64,000 bases of DNA from Eimeria necatrix (lineage: Eukaryota > Apicomplexa > Conoidasida > Eucoccidiorida > Eimeriidae), in the NCBI RefSeq assembly GCF_000499385.1, contig NW_013654299.1, positions 1 to 64,000 on the forward strand, given 5' to 3'. Positions 55,464 through 64,000 of this stretch are shown in pieces. Under the pieces are notes generated by a model. That model worked only from the letters and a program-made list of their open reading frames with translations. It made no database searches and was not told the origin of the DNA. The position numbers and the translations under genes were made by a program. Positions within the stretch are counted from its first letter, which is position 1. Each line of letters starts with the position of its first letter.

Positions 55464-58400
55464 ATGGAGAGCTCCCAAGCTGGAAGTCATATCCTCCAAA
55501 GTCCCTCAAATAATGGCAATTGCTCTTACGTGACCTCCAACGATGGCCAACCAGGAACCTTCCAAGTGCATGGTGCTCCCGAAGCAGTCGGCGGCACAGC
55601 GCAGATGCACCCAAGCGAGGCAGTTTCAGAAGCAAGAAAACGCATATCAAATCCTGATGGTAAATTATCGCGTGCAGTGTCGTGGATGCCCAAATGGACG
55701 GATCAGAAGCAACAAATGGCAAGAGACCTAGCGGGGTCTTCGCCCACGGTTCGACGAGGCATGAAAAGCGGTGTGGCAGCCTCGCCTGCCATACGAATAG
55801 CTGCCAAATACCCGTTTAGCAGCTCTTCTGTTCGGCCTCTATCTGTCGGACCGCCAAGTCAACGATCACAAGTAATATCCAATCGCCGCACTCATGCTGC
55901 TAGCGTGAACATTCCTGCACAGAGGCGGATAGCAAATCAGCAGCAACAAAAGCTGCTGACGAGATTTGACAGCGATAAAAGTGTTAAGGCTGCGACACCG
56001 TCAGCTGCTGCTGAGGTGGCTTTGCCTCGGCGAGTGGGACAGCATGGCTCAGAAAAGCATTCAGAAGCCTGCCCTTGTGGTCCATCAAGTGCGACTACAC
56101 ACTGCGAGCTGCCACTTCTCCAGAAACGTCGGACTTGGCGCCTTTTGCAGCATCTTGTGGATCAACTTGAGGCAGAAGGACAGTCCCATGCGCTCCTTCA
56201 ATATCCTGAAGTTCTCCAGAAATTGTTAAAGGCTCTTATGCCGTTAATACAACAGAAAGATGCACTCGGCAACTTAAGCGAATGCACCCAAGCGAATGGC
56301 TTTCTTTCGGGAAGGGTCTCTAACGGCTCAAATGACTGCTCGTCAACTCTGCTGGCCCAGATCCCATATTCAGGGCCACAATCTAGCGCTACCCGTCAAA
56401 CGAGCGCTCCTGCTTCGGGACAAGTAGCTGCACTGTCGAACACTGCAAACAGCGATACTCGTTCGCTACACAAGCCACTTTCTGCCTCATCAAGAGTGCG
56501 ACTCGCTCGTGCAACCCAAGATGCGGGCCAAGGGTTGCCAGGCCCGTTACTTCATAATGCTGCTTCCGCGAAGGCAAGCCTTCGGCACCGCGGACGCCCT
56601 ACGTCTGCATTGAGGAATGCCTCCAATCGCTTGCAACAGGAAAGTGCTTCACAGAATTCCCCAGGTTCACGGACGTATTTGATAGCGAAGCGTGACATTA
56701 GCAATCCTGCTGGGACTAGAGGAATGACAATATCTTCGCAGGCGACTGAAAAGCCTCGGCCTAGCCGGGCAATTAGCACAGGACGGTACTTGCATGTGGC
56801 CTCACGACTTCCTCAGGGTGCGTTACAACACAGGAGGCATTCCAGAACGACTAATCAGGCAGTTTTGCTGCACAAGAACAATGATGGGGGGAAGCCAGTT
56901 CTCCCTTCTTTCGTGACTTGCGCTTCATCGACCAATCTCAACCACGAATCTGTGATGGAGCCTGTTTCCTCTGCAAGATCTGATGACTCGGGGAGCCGTT
57001 TTGATTCTGGAGTCACTCCATCACTGGGAAGCTTCACTGAGGATTCCATGGAGCCTTGCTCCGCCCAGCAATTTGACACGGGCAGTGGGGCGATTTGGTG
57101 GGCTGGCTCAACGTTGGAGCGCCTTGCGCTCTTTCGCACCAGTCGAAATATACAGGCGTTGCCACCCTCTTCGCAAGCCAGTAACTTTGAAGACGACACG
57201 CCAGAACAAAGTGTTGAAAGCCCGGCAGCGCATGAATCCAGACAGTCTTCGGGCCGTGCTGGTGTAGTTCCAGCTGTTAGTGAGACTCAGAGTCCAACTA
57301 CAGCAGTGAGAAGGCGACGGCTTGTCGAGCCCAGCAATTTGGCAGCTAGGAGACAAACTGCCGTTGTTGTGTCCTCTGCGCAAGCCAGTGGAGAGGGAGA
57401 TAAACTGCCAGCAATCTCGGAAAAATTTGCAGGTGTCCTTGCTCCGCCTGAAAAACGCGAGAGGCGTTTCACCACTTCAGATGTAGCGAAGTTCAAGAGC
57501 ACAGCGGCTTCTTTCAAGGGAGGCCGTCTGGTCCTAACAGCGGATGAGTTAGACAAAGAATCTAGGGATGGTCAAGCGACCTTACCGGTGCCTCCCTTGA
57601 AAGATGTCCCCAAAATCAGGCAAGGAAGAAGAGCCACAACCCAAGTTACGACACCTAAAAGCACAAATTCGCCGAGACTGTCTGCTGAAGCAAAAGCAAA
57701 AAGGGAGAAATCGCCTATACTAACTAAGAAGTTGGCAAAGAGAGATAGTAGGAGTTCCCTAAACCCATCATCTGCTTCTCCACGCGAATCACCTCAGGCA
57801 GTTCCAGGGGGCCGAAGGATGTCTGCACCTCCTCCACGAAGAGCAACACAGGCAAAAATTGCCGCTGCACTACCTCCTCCGCGTGCGCGTGCTGCCTCTA
57901 CCCGTGGAGCCCCTGCAGGAGTCCCTTCGTCCTCATTAAAAGCCCCTTCAGCAAGGCGAAAGACTGTCAAGTTACCTTCTTCCAAAGTGAGAGGGCAATC
58001 TGTCAAGTCACAGAAGGATGAAGAACTTCTATTGCCGGAAACAGAGGGACTGGATAAGGGTGACGGAGATGTAGAGGATGAAAAAAGTGGAGAAATGCCA
58101 ACGGCAGTAGAGACAGAACCAGAGCCGCCATACCCGTACCTTACCCTTAAGGAGCTGCCAGCATTAGAGAAACCTGTCAGGCCTCTTCCAAATTTGAGTG
58201 CCCTTCTCCTCAAGGCCGGCTTGGACCCTCCACCACCAATTGACGTAAGCTGAAGGGGGATTTAATGTGTTTAAGCTCCAGGACTGGAGCAGGCGAGCAA
58301 TCATTGTCATGCTAGGCCTGCTTTGTTGAAATAACCGTTTGTGGATGCACAGCAAAGGCAGCCGCTATATTGAATTTTGCAAGAGATCTAATGGCTCGCA

Positions 58401-60989
58401 CCTTCATGCGTGTTTTCTAGACACACATTGCACACCTTCACGGAGTGCGTAGATGTGCTGTGTAATGTGTTTGGCCTTTAGGATTCTGTGACATTCACAC
58501 ATGTTCTCGATCGTAACGAAAGATTGACGGAAGCGGGTAGAGATGAAGCCACCCAGCATGCAGTTTCGTCTCTCTGCAATGATGGCCCAGATACAATGCT
58601 GCTAGTTGCTCGCTGGCTGGACACAGCAGCAGACACTGTCGAGAGCAACACTATCGCGGCGGCTGAGGGGCTGCCGTGGCGGGATGTTATTCCGCCACTC
58701 TTTATTGGGGTCAATAGGCACAGAGAGCTTCTGAATCCAACAGCGCCACCCAAATCTTTTTCACCGAAAGAGCTACGAACCTTTTTCGAAGCAGAAGGTT
58801 TCATAGAAACGCAAGAACAAAAGCTGCGGCACTTACTGGAAACCAAGAGCCTACCAACCAAGCCTTCAGATGGTAAAGAAAAGTTGTGCTGTTCTGAAAG
58901 CGTTGACTAGTAGCTCCCAGATGCAGTTACACTTCACAGTCTGCACGTACACTGCTCCAACATGCCACGACTATTTTGTACTTCTTCAGACAGAATGCCC
59001 CGCCCTCGCCCACAGAAATGTTGCGGGACTGTTTGAGTGCGTGTTTCAGGTGTATTACCCTTTAAATCGCGCACGCCACTTGACAGCTATCTCGATTGCT
59101 TGCTCGCCATCGCCGTGACATTCCTTCGGAGGAGAAGGCAACCGGTAGTCTTCCCAAAAATTACAAGACTTGTCATCGGTGTTGGCCAAAAGCCTCACAG
59201 CAGTTGCTCCTGCTGTGAATGTTTTCCGAACGATGTAGATATCGAGAATGACCATGAGATGCACAGAACCTACTGTGGCGCGCCTGCCTTTGGATCACGA
59301 GTGCATGCATCTCAGCGGCGCTGTGCGAGCTGCCTCACGGTAAGGGGACCTTCAACAAGCTGCCTCAGCATGAATACTCCCTGTACACAGAGTCGTGGGC
59401 TTTTCTGTTGCTCACCTGGAGATATCTGTGGGCCTCCTGAACTGGACCTTTTTGAGTCTACAGCAATGCAGCAAGTACGGGCGGCTGTTCGCCAAATGCC
59501 GGTTCTTCCTTCAGAAAGATACCTTCGTTATTTGCGGCTGACAGGCCGTCGCAGAGAACTTACTGCGCTAGCTGTTTGGTTAGCAGGGAGGCCCGACATT
59601 ATCCCAACCTTCTCTGAACATGACCCGTCCGAGCCGGAGCAAACATTTTCTTCGCCACCGGAAAATAGTTGTGAGATGAAGACAGAACATGCGAATCCTC
59701 CAAGCGGTGTTTTCGAAAAAGGAAGCAGCGCTTCATTCTCTTCTGGCAACGATGAAGTGCCGGAAAAAAGAACGGTTCTTCGTGAGAACGCCCCTTCTCC
59801 AGCGGCCGCTGGGGAAGGTGAAGAGGCCAGGGAATTGGGCAGACAAGGAGATGGAGGTGTGCAAGGGTCATGCAGCGATATCTTTCCGCGTCCAAGTCCC
59901 TGCTTACCAGACGAGAACCATGGTGAAGCCGTTGCCAGCCTCGGTAGGAGAAATGGCAGTCTAGAGGCTCTGAGAGATGAAAGTGAAACAGCAGCCAATC
60001 TCAGAAGTGGATGTAAGACAACAGACATGGATACCGGCGGCGGTACAATATCTCTCTCTACGAGCAAACAGGTTTCAGCTGACTTGCTTCCTGCCATGAA
60101 GGCCAACTTGGTCCCTCGTGACCTACCAGTAGATCCGGAAACTCATAAAGTGGGCAGTCAGGCTCCTGCAAACCCTGCACAAGATCAGCTCATTCTACCT
60201 ACAGCGACAGCTGGTGCTAAAGCCAAAGCGAAAAAGCAGCCAACCGTAAAGAACCCGCCACCCCGTTTGGCACATGTTGCTCAGAAGGCCATTGCTCGTT
60301 CAAAAATATCGAGGCCGCTCGGGCAAGCACAATGGCAAGCTCCAGGCATGCCTGGAGAGGTACCAGCTGCTAGAGACCCGCAGAGGGCAGCAAAGACTCA
60401 ACATCTCAGGCACAGCAGAGTCGTTGCTGGAGATATGGTGAAATGCCAGCCCCCTGAGTCGGATGACAACGCAGCTGCTATGCCTGTGGAGAAGGGCTCC
60501 GACATTTCGGCCTCCAAAGCGCCACAAGGCTCTCCCGTCAAGCTATCATCACAATCCGATGAAGAACCAACCACGGTCGCTGCTGCACAACTGCCAGTCG
60601 ACACTCCACCACGCGGGCCTCGTAGTAATTTTCAAAAGAAACAACCCCTAATGCAGTCTAGGCTAATCGCTTCTCGCGCTTCTTCGTCAAAGCTTTTTAA
60701 CGGCCCGAAAAATGGACTGCGAAGACCATCAGCTGCTTCTCTACCGGGAAGACGTGGGACCACCTTTGGGGTGGACCCAACCACCCAACCCACTGCAGAC
60801 CCTGCGCAGCTGACTCAAGAGGCTGTGGATCTCTTGTCTGAGCCGCAGATGCTCGCTGAGATGGCAACTCTTTGTGTTCGGCTCTCAGACCTATTTTGTT
60901 GTAGGTCAGCAACTTCCTCTGTCGATCAACCATCCGGAGGTCAGGCCGCAATGGAGAGACCGTCAGAGTTCGAGCAGGAGCCTATATAA
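55464..60989 (+). CDS. Large Ser/Arg/Pro-rich hypothetical protein, three exons, about 1,703 residues
   Basis: Exons 55464-58244, 58482-58872 and 59050-60989; the joins are phase 0 (GAC|GTAAGC) and phase 1 (GAT G|GTAAAG to TTTCAG|GT), total 5,112 nt. Exon 1 is mostly disordered, basic and Ser-rich, with one helical island (TWRLLQHLVDQLEAEGQSHA, VLQKLLKALMPLIQQKDA) and a C-terminal Lys/Pro/Ala-rich stretch. Exon 2 is the best folded part: FTHVLDRNERLTEAGRDEAT, DTMLLVARWLDTAADTVE and ELRTFFEAEGFIETQEQKL. Exon 3 has YLDCLLAIAVTFLRRRRQP, a Cys-rich block (SCSCCECF), a segment YLRYLRLTGRRRELTALAV, and a long disordered tail ending in a helix (QEAVDLLSEPQMLAEMATLC). No catalytic motif is seen. A scaffold or cytoskeleton-associated role is a guess. 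Confidence 0.72.
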
Positions 60990-61951
60990 CGACTGCAAAG
61001 ACCGTTGGGTGCGCGCTTGACGAAGTCGGGTTCACAACTGGTGCGCAGATCTGTATCTTTCCTTTTTCCTTCGCAACAGTTTTTGTCCCCTTTTTGTTTT
61101 ACTTTGTTTGTGAGGCAGTGGCTGAATCACTTGTCCTACTCTGTTTTATAGCCAAAGGCTCTGCAAAGAAAAATTCCAAGCTGCTTTGTATTTGCCGTAA
61201 TCCTTAACTTTTATCTTGGTGGGATTGCCACCGAAATGTGACTTCAGGGATTGCAACTATCTCATAAATCATGTGTGAGTTTGTCTCCTTTCTATTCTTG
61301 CTCACACTGACATCAGCTGTAGCCACTTGAGCCCGTTACATCACTCCTATTGCTCCCAAGTATCAAACACCGCTCTTCCATTTAGAGACATGGCACTTCA
61401 TCACCTGTGAGAGAAGCCGAGTGGTGTCATCACCAGATGAATTTAAAAGATGAGTAGGAAACAGTGAAAAACAATAAATATACTCCTAAAAAAGATTGAG
61501 ATCGCTGCTGAAAATGGATTGGTTTGAGAACTTTCGAAATGGTAAAGCAGTCTGCTCCCCAAAATGTGAAATAGACATTCTCTGAAAAAGGAATATTGGC
61601 AACATTCAGCTAACCAGAGTGAAGGGTGCATGGCCTGTGTGGTGTACCCACTCTCTATAGTGTCAAAAACAACATAGCTGTGCTCTCCTGCGGCATCGCC
61701 CATGGTGGCCATCCGTCCCTTGGTCTCTCTGCGTTTCTTCCTGTGAACAAGCCGCAGCATCGAAAAGGAGACATGTGCAGTACCGCAAGAAGACAGCAAT
61801 TCGCAGCAAACTTATCGCGAGGGCCTAAAGTTTTTCTGGCTGTGCAGTACTCAATTTGGTAGTGCTGCATGAGTTAGCTTGCTCGCAAGTATGATGCTTC
61901 GATTTCATATCAAGTCAGCGCCGAAATAAAGGCGGAAATATTCAAGGAAAG
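60990..61951. other. Convergent intergenic region
   Basis: 3' flanks of the large plus-strand gene and the minus-strand membrane protein. No repeats or supported frames. Confidence 0.5.
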
Positions 61952-63487
61952 TTATGCACACGACGAAATTCGCACAAGGCTTTTTTGTAGCCACCGAGGA
62001 TCTGCTGTAGCGCTTTGCACCACTTGTATTCCTGCGTGGCTTGCGGAAGAGTCTGCAATGCCTCCTGACCACTGGTGGCCTACACAGAAATGGCAAGCAA
62101 AAGTCCAAAGAAGATTACTCACGAAGAGAAGTCCAATGGCGAGCGCAAGGGCAAGTGGGTACTGTTGGAAGTAGTGGAGGCAGTGTTTTAAGTTCGTACC
62201 AGTCACTGGGGGGATTGTAGTGGGCCCTAGAGCTCTAGGTGGAATCGAAACAGGCTCATTGATGCTTTCTACTCCGACCATGAGTTGGCAAGATCGTGCT
62301 CTTGGGAGAAGCTGGCCCGGGTCCTGTTGATTGTGCTGCTGTTGGCTTTTCCATTGTTGATGAGCTTGGAATGAGCTGACGAAGGCCTCTAGCTCATGAA
62401 GGCGTTGCTCCTGATGATAAAGACGACTTTCCTGAGTCTTTATTTTCCACTGTTGGTGTTGTATCTGATCACAGAGGGCACTTATGACTAGGTCCTTTGC
62501 AAATGTAGAGGTGTCTCCGCTCGTGTAAGGACTAGATGGGCGCTGTCGAATTTGTTGCGTTGCGTGAAGTTCAGCTGCGTTTGCTCCCGCCGGCAGCCTG
62601 GCGAGAGAAGCAGTTGCGCAGCTCTGGTCTGGCCAAGGCTGGTCCCCTGACACGCACTCTCGGTTACTGCGAATGCCCTCTGGAGCGCTCGAAGCGTAGG
62701 TAGCGGGATCGACAGTAGCGGACGTCTCTGCGCGCTCTTTAACAGGCTGTTGGGAAGTCGTGCTATCGATTTTTTCTGATGATGGCGGATGACCACGAAG
62801 CTCACGAGGGGTGACGTGTCTCCGAAACAAGCGAGTCGGACTGCCTCGTCCTTTTGCCGTGGTTTGAAGGATGTACACAGCTTCAGACGCGCTTGCTCTC
62901 CTGTGGAAGTCCGACGGAATCGGCGAACTTCGCAAAGCCTCAACGCTCGCACTGCTCACAGTCTTCCTTGGGTACCAGCTTCCGGATCTAGCCATTTCCC
63001 TTTTCGGCACGTCTGTAGCAACACTCAGTAAAATCGCAGTACCTTCAGTCGCTTCCCGCTTTGTATTTTGGGAGAGGTTGTCCATTGCAAGGCCACCGAA
63101 TGGCTGTTGCACGTCTGTGAAGTCTTGGTGAAACAAATCGTGGGACTGCTCTCCGGCGTACTGGACGATTTCCTGACTGCGGTTAGGTGTAAGACCCTCA
63201 TTTCTCTCGCACTGAAGCTCCTTGGATGTGCTGGTTCCAGCTTCACCATGAGGAGAGTAGAAGCTTGTCAGTCCAGTAACGTTACATGAGACGGAGTCTA
63301 CGAGCGTGCTTCGGTGGCAGCTCTCCGAGTCTGTCATGTCCCCTGTCGATGAGTTAGCTGCTTTTCTTCTGTGCATGAAGCGAGCAGACGTCCGCTGAGG
63401 AGTGCTCTCGCCAAAGTCAACAGTCCAAGGAAGGATGCGGATGGTAACGTGCTCGAGTACAAAGCGGCTGGCCAAGGCTTCTGCCAT
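61952..63487 (-). CDS. Protein with C-terminal membrane segment and coiled coil, about 511 residues
   Basis: Start placed at ATG 63487 (MAEALASRFVLEHVTIRILP); the frame is open a little further but without an ATG, so an upstream exon is possible. A long polar Ser/Thr-rich region is followed by a short Gln-rich coiled coil (DQIQHQQWKIKTQESRLYHQ, EQRLHELEAFVSSFQAHQQW). One strong transmembrane helix follows (YPLALALAIGLLFVSNLLWT), then about 55 residues. This layout suggests a type II or near-tail-anchored membrane protein. A GTGAGT donor and a TTTCTGTGTAG acceptor 43 nt apart cut through the membrane helix; using them would shift the frame to a different helical C-terminus ending near 61944. 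No family is recognised. Confidence 0.6.
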   Translation of the reverse strand: MAEALASRFVLEHVTIRILPWTVDFGESTPQRTSARFMHRRKAANSSTGDMTDSESCHRSTLVDSVSCNVTGLTSFYSPHGEAGTSTSKELQCERNEGLTPNRSQEIVQYAGEQSHDLFHQDFTDVQQPFGGLAMDNLSQNTKREATEGTAILLSVATDVPKREMARSGSWYPRKTVSSASVEALRSSPIPSDFHRRASASEAVYILQTTAKGRGSPTRLFRRHVTPRELRGHPPSSEKIDSTTSQQPVKERAETSATVDPATYASSAPEGIRSNRECVSGDQPWPDQSCATASLARLPAGANAAELHATQQIRQRPSSPYTSGDTSTFAKDLVISALCDQIQHQQWKIKTQESRLYHQEQRLHELEAFVSSFQAHQQWKSQQQHNQQDPGQLLPRARSCQLMVGVESINEPVSIPPRALGPTTIPPVTGTNLKHCLHYFQQYPLALALAIGLLFVSNLLWTFACHFCVGHQWSGGIADSSASHAGIQVVQSATADPRWLQKSLVRISSCA

Positions 63488-64000
63488 GACAAGCAACGCA
63501 GTAGTCTGAATAGGCGCAGAAACGGTCTCTTTTAAAAGGGATTGTCGGGTTTGCACAGATGGTAGGGTAATAACCGCGAAATATGTATCTTAAATGGTGA
63601 TTCGGCGTCGTTTTTGCCCTCAACAAGTGTCAACCGACAGTTCTTGGCCATTGGAGGACGCTTTGAGGCTGCCGTACACTGAAAAACCGAGGAAAAGCTC
63701 GCCGTTTATTCACAAGGAAAACCAATAACATGAGCGTGTTTATTGCCGTAGAAGGCGTCGTCGGTTCGTCGTCCCCCGGGCCCAGAACACCAACATGCCA
63801 CGAATAGCGAGACGACGACCACTGTCTCGCAGACGAAAGCAAGTAACAGTGTGGTCTTCTTGTTATTTCTTGAAACAAAATGATTTTCATGAGAACAAAC
63901 ACAGTTCTTCCCCTCGAAGACTCGTACTGTTGCTGTTCTGTAATTCAAGCGTCGCCGTAGTTGCTCGTTGAAACACGAACACGTCCACCAACCACAGTTG
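63488..64000. other. Right edge, possible upstream exon on minus
   Basis: A minus-strand stretch near 63790-63890 codes a hydrophobic helix (TTLLLAFVCETVVVVSLFVA) without a proper ATG in frame nearby. It could be an upstream exon of the membrane protein or of another gene, but no phase-consistent join was found. Confidence 0.3.

Noticed and set aside
58940..58960. GCACGTACACTG as a palindrome copy in the P segment
   Set aside because: Only a partial half-site match (ACGTACAC) without the GGTGT arm.
25200..64000. tRNA, rRNA or snRNA genes
   Set aside because: Looked for T-loop (GGTTCGAATCC-like) patterns and other conserved RNA motifs and found none convincing; a covariance-model scan would be decisive.

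Overview
The window looks like nuclear DNA of a coccidian apicomplexan, most likely Eimeria. The evidence is dense CAG/GCT trinucleotide runs coding poly-Q, poly-A and poly-S inside genes, many interstitial TTTAGGG (AAACCCT) arrays, intron-rich genes, and a sharp change from repeat-rich to repeat-poor sequence. Alternating repeat-rich (R) and repeat-poor (P) segments are established for Eimeria tenella chromosome 1. Bases 1 to about 25,200 read as an R segment and 25,200 to 64,000 as a P segment. The species call is inference.

R segment. The main gene is on the minus strand (14325 to 2741). I reconstruct it as a phase-consistent eight-exon gene for a Pol5/MYBBP1A-family (DNA polymerase phi) nucleolar protein of about 1,920 residues. 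Its exons carry amino-acid homopolymers and GGGGGCCCCC-coded insertions. Its introns consist almost wholly of simple repeats: telomere-like TTTAGGG, TTTA, TTAAT, TAGC, AT and purine-rich tracts. Other R-segment genes are an alanine/glutamine-rich gene running off the left edge (minus), a 103-residue CX9C protein (16432, plus), a predicted secreted helical protein (20943 to 19876, minus), a small predicted secreted protein (24797 to 24405, minus) and a tentative multi-exon gene near 21.5-22.3 kb. A 14-bp palindrome, GGTGTACGTACACC, and close variants recur about 35 times across the R segment. I did not see the full motif in the P segment.

P segment. From 25.2 to 31.3 kb I see no recognisable gene. 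A plus-strand XRN1-type 5'-3' exoribonuclease (31305-41120) has all catalytic acidic motifs, an SH3-like segment and a Q-rich tail. After a gene-poor stretch come a membrane-anchored glutaredoxin-like protein (44651-45909, plus), an FHA-domain protein probably continuous with a Cys/Gln-rich tail (51054 to 48062, minus), a five-exon hypothetical protein (52383-54416, plus), a large three-exon Ser/Arg-rich protein (55464-60989, plus) and a protein with a C-terminal membrane segment (63487 to 61952, minus).

The genes do not form an operon or pathway; each is an independent intron-containing eukaryotic gene. Two of them act in RNA metabolism: Pol5/MYBBP1A (rRNA synthesis) and XRN1 (mRNA decay). 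Exon borders were set by eye from GT/AG signals, reading phase and family conservation. They are gene models, not transcript-verified.
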